Shown here piece after piece: positions 31,444 through 41,542 of a stretch of 64,000 nucleotides of DNA. Under the pieces are notes generated by a model. The model did not search any database and was not told the DNA's origin. It saw only the letters and a list, made by a program, of their open reading frames with translations. Every line of letters begins with the position of its first letter. Positions within the stretch are counted from its first letter, which is position 1. Both the position numbers and the translations under genes were made by a program. Source of the DNA: Pseudomonas flavescens (GTDB taxonomy: Bacteria; Pseudomonadota; Gammaproteobacteria; Pseudomonadales; Pseudomonadaceae); NCBI RefSeq assembly GCF_013408425.1, contig NZ_JACBYV010000001.1, positions 5,394,001-5,458,000 of the forward strand, given 5' to 3'.

Positions 31444-32373
31444 CTAACGCGCGCTCAGTTCGGTGCTTTGCCTGCCTTCGGTCACGCGCACCGGGGCGAT
31501 GGTCGGCAGAGCGCGGATGAAGTCCTCCACGTCGCTCAATTGCAGCACGGCACTGATGCGCGGGCTCGGGTAGCCAGTGTGGGCTTGCAGCGGCCGTTCG
31601 CGGTAGCGCGACAGGCTGGCGGCGATCTCGCCGAGGTCCGCGTCTTCGAAAACCAGGTTGCCGCGGGTGAAGGCCAGGGCATTGTCGGCCGGCAGGTCTA
31701 CCTTGCGCAGGTGGCCATTACCATCGACTTCCACGACCTGGCCAGCTTCCACCTGCCAGGTTTCGTTCGGGTGGCGATTGCTGGCCACTTCGACCCGGCC
31801 ATGATCGACGCTGATCCGCAGCCGATCCGGCAGGCGGTTGACCACGAAGCGGGTGCCGCGCACGGTGATTTGCGCCAGGCCGCTATCGATCACGAAGGGG
31901 CGCAGAGGGTTGCGTGCGACATCGAACAGCGCCTCGCCCTGCCGCAGGTCGATGCTGCGCTGGCGCCAGCCATAACGGACGTCGATCCGAGTGGCGGCGT
32001 TCAATTGCAGTTCGCTGCCATCGCGCAGGGTGATCTGCCGGCGCTCGCCAATCGGCGTGTGCAACGCGAGCTGCTGAGGGCTCTGCCGATAACCGAGCCA
32101 GCCCGCAGCCGAAGCGAGCATCAGTACCAGAGCGACGGCGCCCCGGCCCAGGTAACGTGGCTGCCCGCGCTGCTGGCGCTCCATGGCCATGGCCAGCGCC
32201 TCGGTCTGGCGGGTACTGCCGAAGTCGTTCCAGAGCGCTTCGAAGGCGCGATATTCCTCGGCGTTCGCCGGGTCGGCTGCCAGCCAGCTGCGGAATTCCG
32301 CCTGCTCCGCCAGCCGCGCATCGCCGCGCAGGCGCAGGAACCAGGCGGCCGCCTGTTCGGTCGGGTCGCTCAT
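31444..32373 (-). CDS. FecR-like anti-sigma regulator (cassette 2)
   Basis: 309 residues. N-terminal DUF4880-type part (EQAAAWFLRLRGDARLAEQAEFRSWLAADPANAEEYRAFEALW), membrane helix at about 77-94 (GAVALVLMLASAAGWLGY), FecR domain (ERRQITLRDGSELQLNAATRIDVRY, RPFVIDSGLAQITVRGTRFVVN), and C-terminal receptor-contact segment (ADLGEIAASLSRYRERPLQAH). The ATG at 32373 overlaps the sigma stop (ATGA). A 126-bp gap separates it from the receptor gene, room for a sigma-dependent promoter. Confidence 0.92.
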   Translation of the reverse strand: MSDPTEQAAAWFLRLRGDARLAEQAEFRSWLAADPANAEEYRAFEALWNDFGSTRQTEALAMAMERQQRGQPRYLGRGAVALVLMLASAAGWLGYRQSPQQLALHTPIGERRQITLRDGSELQLNAATRIDVRYGWRQRSIDLRQGEALFDVARNPLRPFVIDSGLAQITVRGTRFVVNRLPDRLRISVDHGRVEVASNRHPNETWQVEAGQVVEVDGNGHLRKVDLPADNALAFTRGNLVFEDADLGEIAASLSRYRERPLQAHTGYPSPRISAVLQLSDVEDFIRALPTIAPVRVTEGRQSTELSAR

Positions 32374-32912
32374 GATTGCAGCAGGTGGCGGGCGCGGCGC
32401 AGGTCGAGCAGGGCGCGCATCATGTGCCGTTCGACCATGTTCAGGCTGATGCCCAGGCGCGTGGCGATATCCGGCTGGGTGTAACCCTCGATGCGGGCCA
32501 TCCAGAACACCTCCGCGCAACGCTCGGGCAGGCAGTCGAGGATGCGCTGCAACGCCTTGAGCCGCTGCTGGATATCGAGCAGGTGCTCGCAGGACGGTGC
32601 CACCTGGTCGGGGGCCAGGTCTTCCGGGTTATGCGATTCCAGCGATTCCAGCCGCCACTCGCTGCGGTAGAAATCGATCAGTACCGAGTGGGCGACACGG
32701 CGCAGGTAGGCATTGGGCTGCTCGATCCGGCGCTGATGTTGCGCCAGGGCAAAGCGCAGCAGGGCATCGTGCAGCACATCGTAAGCGCGTTGTACGCAGC
32801 GGGTGCGCCGGCTCAGGCTGAGCAGCAGATCGCTGTAGGCCCAGCCAAGGTCGATGCCTTGCCAGTCGACCTTGGCGGAATCGCGAAGCACGGGAGTGCT
32901 GGCCTGCAGCAT
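32370..32912 (-). CDS. FecI-like ECF sigma factor (cassette 2)
   Basis: 180 residues from the ATG at 32912. Region 2: LLSLSRRTRCVQRAYDVLHDALLRF and QPNAYLRRVAHSVLIDFYRSEWR. Region 4: LDCLPERCAEVFWMARIEGYTQPDIATRLGISLNMVERHMMRALLDL. The start is uncertain because no good ribosome site is visible; an in-frame ATG lies 54 bases upstream. It is coupled to the fecR gene by a four-base overlap. Partner of the FpvA/FhuE-like receptor downstream. Confidence 0.88.
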   Translation of the reverse strand: MLQASTPVLRDSAKVDWQGIDLGWAYSDLLLSLSRRTRCVQRAYDVLHDALLRFALAQHQRRIEQPNAYLRRVAHSVLIDFYRSEWRLESLESHNPEDLAPDQVAPSCEHLLDIQQRLKALQRILDCLPERCAEVFWMARIEGYTQPDIATRLGISLNMVERHMMRALLDLRRARHLLQS

Positions 32913-32970
32913 GGCAATCGGCACGAGAAGCCCTCTGGGTGTAGGAAGCGGCCAGAGGATAGGCAATTGG

Positions 32971-32996
32971 CAATAATTCGTAAATAGTATTTATTG
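32971..32996. promoter_or_regulatory. AT-rich inverted repeat, weak candidate Fur site
   Basis: CAATAA (32971-32976) pairs with TTATTG (32991-32996) in a conspicuously AT-rich patch about 60 bases upstream of the cassette 2 sigma gene. The Fur consensus match is weaker than in cassette 1; location is the main argument. Confidence 0.35.
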
Positions 32997-33075
32997 CTAT
33001 TTGAGTGCGCTGGCGTATCGCACGTAGAACCAAGAGGGTCTGCCCCATGCGGGGCAGATCAGGGGGGAGGTGACG

Positions 33076-34218
33076 TTACTTCGCCTTCAGGGTGTAAGAC
33101 GGCCCCCACACCGATTTACCAGGGGTTTCGCGGGCTTTGATGTCGATCTGCCGGTAGGTCAGCTCGCTGAGTATGTTCGCCAGTTTGGGCAGCCCATAGT
33201 CCGCCGGGTTCTGGCTGTTTCTGACTTCCTCGACCTCACCCAGCAACTGAACCAGGGTGACCTGCTCGAGCTCACAGCGCATCCGCTCCTGATCCGCCTG
33301 TTTGCAGCTCTTGTTCCTGAGCACAGCGGCAGGCGGTTCGGCAAACAGGCCATCGGTAACAACCACCTCACCAGCGGCGATATCGAAACTCGCGAATTCC
33401 TTGTTGATGGTTGCCGTGACATTTCGGGCTTCGAAGGTTCGTTGCTGGATGCTGGGCACCCAGCCTGCCTCCGACGTTTGTCGTTTCACGTCGTAGGAGG
33501 TTTTCGCCCGGCTCATGCACTCGTTGTTGACCACGCGCACGGAGGTGCAGTAGTCCTCTTCCACCGTCTCGGTGCGGTAGCTGGCGTCTTCCCATTTCTG
33601 GCCGCGCTCGAACTCATCGATCTTCTGCGCCTTGAGCATCAGATGACCCAATGACGATGGCTTGATGTTACGCCCGCCCGGTGCCTCGAAGGCGGCAGTT
33701 CGCGGCAGCACATAACTGACGCCGGTGATCGTATAGCGACCCGGCTCGATCACGAAGATCTTGTAGAGCGTGCGCCCGAAAACCAACTGGAAATAGGAGC
33801 GGCTTGGATCGTTCTCATCCGGCTCGTTGCTGGAGTCGTAACCGACGAAGAACTTGGACGACGGGCGAGAGGTATTGGTCCACTCGGTAACCCCCGAGCG
33901 AAGTCGCAGAAACTCGGCGATCGAGTCGTTGTTCTGGAAGTCGGTGGTACCGTCCAGGCTGGCAGTTGGCACGATTAGAATGGCTTTGCCCGAGGTTTTT
34001 ATCTGGGCGAACATTTCGTCATGAGCTCTACGCATTTCCAACATCATGGCTTGCGGTGATGCAGGCTGCGCCTGCCCGGCATAGTAGCCCTGGTTGGGTG
34101 CTGCGAGCGGAACGCATGCAGCCAATGCCAGGCTGGACAGGGTGATGCCGAGCAGCATGCCCAAGCGGGTCGACGAACCCCTCGGGAGTTGCGATCCAAC
34201 GGTGCCCTTCACGTTCAT
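33076..34218 (-). CDS. Outer-membrane-type lipoprotein of unknown function
   Basis: 380 residues. A lipoprotein signal peptide ends in the lipobox LAAC (LGMLLGITLSSLALAACVP), with Val-Pro after the cysteine, so outer-membrane sorting is likely. I do not recognise the mature domain. It starts with a Gln/Pro-rich linker, then AILIVPTASLDGTTDFQNNDSIAEFLRLRSG, and has several cysteines late (CTSVRVVNNEC, KSCKQADQERMRCELEQ) that could form disulfides. The start at 34218 gives the lipobox at a normal distance. It is downstream of no obvious partner. A hairpin without T-run (TCTGCCCC at 33039-33046 with GGGGCAGA at 33051-33058) follows the stop. Confidence 0.75.
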   Translation of the reverse strand: MNVKGTVGSQLPRGSSTRLGMLLGITLSSLALAACVPLAAPNQGYYAGQAQPASPQAMMLEMRRAHDEMFAQIKTSGKAILIVPTASLDGTTDFQNNDSIAEFLRLRSGVTEWTNTSRPSSKFFVGYDSSNEPDENDPSRSYFQLVFGRTLYKIFVIEPGRYTITGVSYVLPRTAAFEAPGGRNIKPSSLGHLMLKAQKIDEFERGQKWEDASYRTETVEEDYCTSVRVVNNECMSRAKTSYDVKRQTSEAGWVPSIQQRTFEARNVTATINKEFASFDIAAGEVVVTDGLFAEPPAAVLRNKSCKQADQERMRCELEQVTLVQLLGEVEEVRNSQNPADYGLPKLANILSELTYRQIDIKARETPGKSVWGPSYTLKAK

Positions 34219-34376
34219 CTTTCGTGTCCATCTGCTTCGTGGGGTAGTGGCACATGCCTTTCGGGCTGTGCAAAAGGTCAACGCACCATTGTCCACATAA
34301 GCTCGACAGGCCCTATAGCTCATCAAAACTATTGTGAGGGCGTTCAAAAAATGGTGGTTCGCATGCGGCGGGAGGG

Positions 34377-36551
34377 TCAGTTGAAACTGTACGAGACTCC
34401 CACGAAGGCCCCGAAGCCATCGCCCGGGGTGGAGCGGGCGACGTCTGCGCCGTTGTCGTTGTAGCCAGGCGTGACGGTGGCGGCGTAGCGCTTGTCGGTG
34501 AGGTTGCGCAGGTCCAGCCAGGTCTGCCAGTCGTCTTTCGGCGAGGCGTAACCCAGGGTCGCGCCGAAGATTGCGTAGGCATCGGCGTAGTAGGAGTTGG
34601 CGTAATCCACGGCAACCTTCGAGGCGTACTGGGTGTTGAGCCCGGCGTAGAAACCGCTCGGGTGGCTGTAGCGCAGCTCGGCCTGGTAGTAATGACGCGG
34701 CAGGCCGGGCAGGCGGTTGTCGCCGTAGGTGTCGTCGTCGCGGTAGTGGAAATCGCTGAAGGTATACGCCTGGCGCAGGGCCAGATCACCGGCTGCGCCG
34801 CCTTGCCACAGCGGGCTGTCGAGGCCGAGCTCGATGCCCTGGTGGATGGTGGGGCTGGCGTTGGATTCGGAGAACACGTTCTGCTCGACCTGTACGGTCA
34901 GCAGCTCGTGGCGCACGACCGAGTAGTAATAGGCCGCGTCCCACTGGCCTAGTGCCGAGTCACCACGGCCGCCAATCTCGAAGGTGGTGGCGGTCTGGTT
35001 ATCCATCGAGATCGGCGCGCGCTGGCGAGCGCTGTACGGCTGGTTGCTGGCCGGGAAACGCAGCGGCGAACTCCAGAGCATCGACCAGGCGTGGGGCGGT
35101 TCGACCGAGCGGCTGATATTGCCGTACAGCTGCACCTCGGGGTTGAGCTGATAGCGCAGGCCGATGCGCGGGGCGTAATCCCAAGTGTGTTCGCTGAGCG
35201 TGTCGTCGGTGGCCGGCCAGGTCACCTCGACCTGACGGCGGGTATAGATCAGCGCCAAACCGGTGGTCAGCCACAGATCGGGCACCAGCTCGGTTTCGTT
35301 GCTGGCGTGCAGCACGTTGTCCGAGCCCAGGTGTTCATAGGCGCGCATCAGGGTGCCGGCCGGATAAGTGGTTGTCGGGCCGCCGCTAGGGCCGAAACTT
35401 ATGGGTAACGCTGCGTTCTCTCTGGACTTGCTGCTTGGCAGATTGGTGGTGCTGCGAAAGCCGAGGGTGGTGGTGCTGTCGAGCCCGAACAAGGTGTGGC
35501 GGCGGTTGTAGTTCAGGGTGCCACTGACGTCGCTGTAATCCACACGCACCCGGTAGGTGTTGCCGTTGGGCGAGCTGTTCTCGACGATATCCATCGGGTA
35601 GTGGTGATAGGCCAGGCCGGCTACCAGCGTCGAGTCATCGTCGATCCGCCAGGTGGTCTTGTTGGCCAGCCAGGTGCTGCCGGGTTGGTCGCGGTGCGCG
35701 TCGATGCGCAGGTTGTTGGCGGCGGCAGCCCGTGGGTCGTGCTTGATCTGCGCTTTGCTCAGGCGGCCCGGGACGTCATGCTCTGTTTCCCGATAGCGCA
35801 GGTAAAAGCGCGTTTCCAGGTTGTCGTTGAGGCGATAACCAACGTTCGCGGCCACGCCCTTGCCTTTGCCCGAGGCATGATCCTGATAACCGTCGTAATG
35901 GCTGTCGGTGAGGTTGATGTAGTAATCGAAATCACCCAGCACCTGGCCGGAGCTGATGCTGCGTTTCTGGTAACCGTGGCTGCCGGCTTCGTAGCGCAGT
36001 TGCAGCTTGTCGGCATCACGGCCGGTGCGGGTTATGTAGTCGATGGCGCCGCCCAGAGCCAGTGATCCCTTGTCGAAACCATTGGCGCCGCGCAGCACTT
36101 CGGCGCGGCTTATCCACAGCGGCTCCAGCAGTTCATAAGGCGTGCCGCCCGAGCCGGTCAGAGGCAAACCATCGAGCATGATGTGGTTGCCGGAGGCGTG
36201 AGAGCCGGTGCCGCGATTGATGCCCGAGCCGCGGATCGCGATCTTGATGCCCTCGTTGCCAGGCGACTGTGCGTACACGCCCGGCTGGTAGGCCAGCACA
36301 TCCTGGTTGCCGGCCACGCGGCCCTGCTCGACGCGCGTCATGTCCACCAGGTTGGTGCCGCCCGGTACCTGCTTGAGCTGCTCTTCGGCCGCCTGCTGCT
36401 CGGTCAGCACCTGGTCGGTCACCCGCACGCCTTCCAGTTGCAGGGTGCCCGGCCTGGTTTCGGCATGGACGGCAGGAAGTGCCGCGCAGGTCAGCAGGCT
36501 GGCGGCCAGCAGGTGGCGAGGGCGCAGGGCGAAGGGGGGCAGGGAACGCAT
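34377..36551 (-). CDS. TonB-dependent outer-membrane receptor without signalling domain
   Basis: 724 residues. Signal peptide (RHLLAASLLTCAALPAVHA), no STN domain. The plug starts within the first 60 residues (LEGVRVTDQVLTEQQAAEEQLKQVPGGTNLVD), with IKIAIRGSGINRGTGSHASGNHIMLDGLPL and AEVLRGANGFDKGSLALGGAIDYITRTG. The barrel ends VGVSYSFN. It is divergent from a three-gene ABC importer, suggesting that the receptor passes its substrate to that binding protein. Similar TonB-receptor/ABC pairings handle sulfate esters (sftP-atsRBC in P. putida) and metal chelates; the substrate here is open. Confidence 0.9.
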   Translation of the reverse strand: MRSLPPFALRPRHLLAASLLTCAALPAVHAETRPGTLQLEGVRVTDQVLTEQQAAEEQLKQVPGGTNLVDMTRVEQGRVAGNQDVLAYQPGVYAQSPGNEGIKIAIRGSGINRGTGSHASGNHIMLDGLPLTGSGGTPYELLEPLWISRAEVLRGANGFDKGSLALGGAIDYITRTGRDADKLQLRYEAGSHGYQKRSISSGQVLGDFDYYINLTDSHYDGYQDHASGKGKGVAANVGYRLNDNLETRFYLRYRETEHDVPGRLSKAQIKHDPRAAAANNLRIDAHRDQPGSTWLANKTTWRIDDDSTLVAGLAYHHYPMDIVENSSPNGNTYRVRVDYSDVSGTLNYNRRHTLFGLDSTTTLGFRSTTNLPSSKSRENAALPISFGPSGGPTTTYPAGTLMRAYEHLGSDNVLHASNETELVPDLWLTTGLALIYTRRQVEVTWPATDDTLSEHTWDYAPRIGLRYQLNPEVQLYGNISRSVEPPHAWSMLWSSPLRFPASNQPYSARQRAPISMDNQTATTFEIGGRGDSALGQWDAAYYYSVVRHELLTVQVEQNVFSESNASPTIHQGIELGLDSPLWQGGAAGDLALRQAYTFSDFHYRDDDTYGDNRLPGLPRHYYQAELRYSHPSGFYAGLNTQYASKVAVDYANSYYADAYAIFGATLGYASPKDDWQTWLDLRNLTDKRYAATVTPGYNDNGADVARSTPGDGFGAFVGVSYSFN

Positions 36552-36704
36552 CGATGGAAATCTCCGTGGGAACAGCCGGCAGCGGTTGTAGCAGGCAGCG
36601 CCGGGTAGGACGGCGGCTCGGCAGGATAAGCCACGTCCCTCGCCTGGTGATCGTTTTCTGCTGTCGGGCTTTCCAGCATCGGCGTCCGAGCAATTTGCCA
36701 AATT

Positions 36705-36722
36705 GGCATATTAGGTTATGCC
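36705..36722. promoter_or_regulatory. 18-bp inverted repeat between the TonB receptor and ABC operon, candidate operator
   Basis: GGCATA (36705-36710), six-base centre TTAGGT, TATGCC (36717-36722): perfect 6-6-6 arms, flanked on both sides by AATT-rich sequence (AAATT before, TAAATT after). It is the only clear palindrome in the 324-bp divergent spacer and could control both directions. It does not match the Fur or Zur consensus as I know them. Confidence 0.5.
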
Positions 36723-36875
36723 TAAATTGAATTTCCATGTGGTTCGTCGAGCCGATACCGTCTAAGGCCTTCTTGTCGACGCTCGCCCCACAGGCCTTGA
36801 AACGCGTCATGCCGTTCTATCCGCACGCTACCCGACCACGCGGCGCATGCACGACTCTCTTCGAATGGAGGCGCC

Positions 36876-37964
36876 ATGCCCATATCCCCGCTCAACCGCC
36901 GACAGCTGCTTGCCCTGGCGGGCACTGCCACCGCGGCTACGTTCGCCAGCCGCTTCGCCTGGGCCGGCAGCAGCCATGCTGACCACGGTTCTCACGCAGG
37001 GCACGCCAGCCACGGGGCTCAGCCAGTTGGCAGCGGCCTGGATCTGGAAAGTGATCGCTGGGTGTTGCCCGAACCGCGCAAGATCAAGCTGGCCACCAAC
37101 CTCAATGCGGTGTGCCTGGCGCCGGTGGCGGTGGCTGACAGCCAGGGCATCTTCAAGCGGCACAACCTGGACGTGGAGTTCGTCAACTTCGGCAACTCCA
37201 CCGAGGTGCTGCTCGAATCCATGGCCACCGGCAATGCGGACGCCGCCACCGGCATGGCGCTGCGCTGGCTGAAGGCGCTGGAACAGGGCTTCGACGTCAA
37301 GCTGACCGCCGGCACTCACGGCGGCTGCCTGCGCCTGTTGACCCTGGAGGATGGGCCGAAGAGCTTCGAGGCCCTGAAGGGCACCACTATCGGCGTTACC
37401 GACATGGCCGCAGCCGACAAGAACTTCTTCTCGCTCATGCTCAAGCGTCATGGGGTAGACCCAGTGCGCGACGTGACCTGGCGCGTGTACCCCATCGATC
37501 TGCTCAGCGTTGCCCTGCAGAAGGGTGAGATCCAGGCCGCCAGCGGCTCCGACCCGCTCATGTATCGGGTCAAGCAGCAGCCGGGCTTCGCCGAGCTGGC
37601 GACCAACATGATCGAGGAGTACGCCAACATGAGCTGCTGCGTGGTCGGGGTCAGCGGCGAGCTGGCGCGCAACGACACGCCCGTGGCGGCGGCCATCACC
37701 CACTCGATCCTGCAGGCCCACGCCTGGGCATCGCATAACCCCGACGCGGTGGCGGAGGAGTTTCTCAAGTTCGCCATCAACACGTCCAAGGAAGAGGTGC
37801 ACGCCATCCTCACCGAGCACACCCATGGTTACTACTCGGTGGGCAACACCTTCGTCAAGGAGATCGCGGTGTATGCCCGCGACCTCAAGAATGTCGAAGT
37901 ACTGCGCCCGCGTACCGATCCTCTGGAATTTGCGGAGAGCATCCATGCCGACGTATTCGCTTGA
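36876..37964 (+). CDS. ABC transporter periplasmic binding protein, NMT1/SsuA-like, with His-rich N-terminus
   Basis: 362 residues. A twin-arginine-type signal (NRRQLLALAGTATAATFASRFAWA) suggests export of a folded protein. The mature N-terminus has a histidine-rich stretch at about 33-47 (HADHGSHAGHASHG), then an NMT1/THI5/SsuA-like fold: KIKLATNLNAVCLAPVAVADSQGIFKRHNLDVEFVNFGNSTEVLLESMATGNADAATGMALRW. The family binds sulfonates, nitrate, pyrimidine precursors and others. The His stretch suggests metal binding or a metal-containing ligand, which is inference. GGAGG precedes the ATG. First gene of a coupled three-gene operon. Confidence 0.88.
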   Translation: MPISPLNRRQLLALAGTATAATFASRFAWAGSSHADHGSHAGHASHGAQPVGSGLDLESDRWVLPEPRKIKLATNLNAVCLAPVAVADSQGIFKRHNLDVEFVNFGNSTEVLLESMATGNADAATGMALRWLKALEQGFDVKLTAGTHGGCLRLLTLEDGPKSFEALKGTTIGVTDMAAADKNFFSLMLKRHGVDPVRDVTWRVYPIDLLSVALQKGEIQAASGSDPLMYRVKQQPGFAELATNMIEEYANMSCCVVGVSGELARNDTPVAAAITHSILQAHAWASHNPDAVAEEFLKFAINTSKEEVHAILTEHTHGYYSVGNTFVKEIAVYARDLKNVEVLRPRTDPLEFAESIHADVFA

Positions 37965-38933
37965 GCAAAGCCGCACATCGCAAGGCACCGCGGCGCCGCT
38001 GTGGCGTGGAGGCCTGCTGGCAGCGCTGAGCTGGACAGCCTTCGCGTTGTTCACCCAGTTCTATCCGGACGGCGGCAAGCCCTGGCCCTTCACTCAGGAG
38101 TTGGCGTTGTTCGGCGCAGGCGTTGGCGCGCTGCTGGCATTGCTGACCAGCCTGCCGGGCCTGTTCGGCAGGCTGGTCGAGCGTCTGCGCCCGACCGGTG
38201 CCTGGTTGGCGGCGCTCCCCGTGCTGCTGGGTGTCTGGCTGCTGGTCACCGCCAAGGTCGTGGTGCTGCCGGTACCGTTCTTCGCGCCTCCCCAGGCGCT
38301 GATCGAGGTTTTTGTCGATGACTGGGCGCGCCTCGGCGAGAGCCTGCTGCATTCCCTGTGGCTGCTGGTCAACGGCGTTGTGATCGGGGGGCTCAGCGGC
38401 TTCGCTGCGGGTGTTGCGATTGGTTGGTCGCAGCGCATCGGCTATTGGGTGCATCCAGTGCTGCGCATTCTTGGGCCGATTCCTTCCACGGCACTGCTGC
38501 CGATCTGCTTCTTTTTCTTCCCCAGCAGTTGGAGCGCCAGCGTGTTTCTGATCGCCCTGGCGACCTGGTTTCCGGTCACGGTATTGACCTGGTCCGGTGT
38601 GGCCAGCGTCGACAAGGCCTACTACGAAGTGGCCCGTACCCTGGGTGCCAACGCGCGCTTTCTGATTTTGCGGGTGGCGATCCCGGCAGCGCTGCCACAT
38701 GTGTTCGTGGGGCTATTCATGGGCCTTGGCGCATCGTTCTCGGTGCTGGTGGTGGCCGAGATGATGGGCGTCAAGGCGGGGCTCGGCTGGTACCTGCAAT
38801 GGGCTCAGGGCTGGGCGGCCTATGCCAATATGTATGCGGCATTGCTGGTCATGGCGCTGCTCTGTTCGGGATTGATCACCCTGCTGTTCATCGTTCGTGA
38901 CCGGGTGTTGTCCTGGCAGAAAGGGGGCGTGAA

Positions 38934-38940
<7 letters not shown>
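37945..38940 (+). CDS. ABC transporter permease (SsuC/TauC-like)
   Basis: 331 residues, with an N-terminal extension containing two extra membrane segments before the usual six-helix permease unit. The coupling-helix EAA loop is EVARTLGANARFLILRVAIPAALPHVFVGLFMGLG. The core resembles aliphatic sulfonate/nitrate importers. The ATG at 37945, with GGAGAG upstream, overlaps the binding-protein gene by 20 bases, indicating translational coupling. Confidence 0.9.
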
Positions 38941-39725
<785 letters not shown>

Positions 39726-40014
39726 CTGCACCGGCGACCTGTGGCCTTACAGGTCGTCCATGGCTGGCGTTGCCCGGTTCCCGGGGCGCGCCATCGATGA
39801 GTAACTTGGCGTTTTTCCGGCAGCCAGGCGCTCAACTCTGCTTTCCAGGCTCTCGCAACGGCCATGGTGCAGTGGCTACGGGCAAGCGTGCGATACAGCG
39901 CCTCCGCCTCCGATAGCGCGCCAACAAGACATAACGCCGCACGTGACGGCCTGTCGCGCGGCAACCTACCACGGCGGCAAGCGCCGAGGCGGGGCGTAGT
40001 CTTTCGTTGAACGA
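39726..40014. other. Intergenic region before the cio operon
   Basis: About 290 bases with no supported gene. Short open frames exist on both strands but lack ribosome sites and family features. GACCTGTGGCCTTACAGGTC at 39736-39755 is a small inverted repeat (GACCTGT/ACAGGTC) just after the ATPase stop and could end that transcript, though no T-run follows. Confidence 0.45.
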
Positions 40015-40028
40015 TTGATCCAGGTCAA
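40015..40028. promoter_or_regulatory. ANR/FNR-type site upstream of cioA
   Basis: TTGATCCAGGTCAA matches TTGATNNNNATCAA with one mismatch. It is centred about 73 bases before the cioA ATG. In P. aeruginosa ANR represses cioAB under low oxygen, so this is a plausible repressor site. Confidence 0.75.
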
Positions 40029-40094
40029 CGCGCTTTGCGCGCTGCCTGGATTGCAGACAACTAGAAAGTCGATAACCTGATCGAGGGACGCCCC

Positions 40095-41540
40095 ATGTTC
40101 GGCCTAGAGGCTTTGGATCTCGCGCGCATCCAGTTCGCCTTCACCATCTCCTTCCACATCATCTTTCCGGCCATCACCATCGGCCTGGCCAGTTACCTGG
40201 CGGTGCTCGAAGGGCTGTGGCTGAAGACCGGCGAAACGGTGTACCGCGACCTCTACCATTTCTGGGCGAAGATCTTCGCCGTCAACTTCGGCATGGGCGT
40301 GGTCTCCGGGCTGGTGATGGCTTACCAGTTCGGCACCAACTGGAGTGCCTTCTCGGACTTCGCCGGTTCGATCACCGGGCCGCTGCTGGCTTACGAAGTG
40401 CTGACCGCATTCTTCCTCGAGGCGGGCTTTCTCGGCGTCATGCTGTTTGGCTGGAGCCGCGTGGGGCCGGGGCTGCACTTCTTCTCGACGATCATGGTGG
40501 CGATCGGCACGCTGATCTCGACCTTCTGGATTCTCGCCTCCAACAGCTGGATGCAAACGCCCCAGGGCTTCGAGATCGTCGACGGCCGGGTCATTCCGGT
40601 GGATTGGTTCGCCGTGGTGTTCAACCCCTCGTTCCCTTACCGCCTGGCGCACATGGCCACCGCCGCGTTTCTCGCCACCGCGTTCTTCGTCGGCGCGTCG
40701 GCGGCCTGGCACCTGCTGCGTGGGCGCGACACCCCCGCGATGCGCAAGATGTTCTCCATGGCGCTGTGGATGGCGCTGCTGGTCGCCCCGGTACAGGCGG
40801 TGATCGGCGACTTCCACGGCCTCAATACCCTCGAGCATCAACCGGCGAAGATCGCCGCCATCGAAGGCCACTGGGACAACAGCTCCGGCGAGCCGACGCC
40901 GCTGATCCTGTTCGGCTGGCCGGACATGGAGCGCGAGGAAACCCGCTTCAAGGTCGAGGTGCCGTACCTGGGCAGCCTGATCCTGACCCACAGCCTCGAC
41001 AAGCAGGTGCCAGCGCTGAAGGAGTTCGCCAAGGAGGATCGGCCCAACTCGACCATCGTCTTCTGGTCGTTTCGGGTGATGGTCGCCATGGGCATGCTGA
41101 TGATCCTGGCCGGGCTCTGGAGCCTCTGGCTGCGCTGGCGCGGCAGCCTCTACCAGTCGCGCCCGTTCCTGTATTTCTGCCTGTGGATGGGGCCGTCTGG
41201 CCTGATCGCCATCCTCGCCGGCTGGTTCACCACCGAGATCGGCCGCCAGCCCTGGGTGGTCTACGGTTTGATGCGTACCGCCGACGGTGTGTCGATGCAC
41301 AGCGCGGCGCAACTGGGGATCACCCTGGTGCTGTTCGTGGTCGTCTACTTCGCCGTGTTCGGCGCCGGCATGAGCTACGTGATGCGCCTGGTGCGCAAAG
41401 GGCCGGTCAGCGGCGAAGGTGATCATCAGGATGATGGCGGGCCGGGCACCCGGCACACGCAGGCGCGGCCATTGTCCGCCGCGAAGGAAGGCCTGGACGA
41501 CAACGATTCGATCACCCGCACTGCAACCGGGAGGGCATGA
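40095..41540 (+). CDS. cioA: Cyanide-insensitive (bd-type) quinol oxidase subunit I
   Basis: 481 residues. It opens MFGLEALDLARIQFAFTISFHIIFPAITIG with the early heme-ligand histidine. GWSRVGPGLHFFSTIMVAIGTLISTFWILASNSWMQTPQG and GWFTTEIGRQPWVVYGLMRTADGVS follow. The quinol (Q) loop is short, the CIO type rather than E. coli CydA. It oxidises quinol and reduces oxygen to water without pumping protons and resists cyanide. The polar tail (SGEGDHQDDGGPGTRHTQ...) is cytoplasmic or disordered. The stop overlaps the cioB start region. Confidence 0.96.
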   Translation: MFGLEALDLARIQFAFTISFHIIFPAITIGLASYLAVLEGLWLKTGETVYRDLYHFWAKIFAVNFGMGVVSGLVMAYQFGTNWSAFSDFAGSITGPLLAYEVLTAFFLEAGFLGVMLFGWSRVGPGLHFFSTIMVAIGTLISTFWILASNSWMQTPQGFEIVDGRVIPVDWFAVVFNPSFPYRLAHMATAAFLATAFFVGASAAWHLLRGRDTPAMRKMFSMALWMALLVAPVQAVIGDFHGLNTLEHQPAKIAAIEGHWDNSSGEPTPLILFGWPDMEREETRFKVEVPYLGSLILTHSLDKQVPALKEFAKEDRPNSTIVFWSFRVMVAMGMLMILAGLWSLWLRWRGSLYQSRPFLYFCLWMGPSGLIAILAGWFTTEIGRQPWVVYGLMRTADGVSMHSAAQLGITLVLFVVVYFAVFGAGMSYVMRLVRKGPVSGEGDHQDDGGPGTRHTQARPLSAAKEGLDDNDSITRTATGRA

Positions 41541-41542
41541 CC

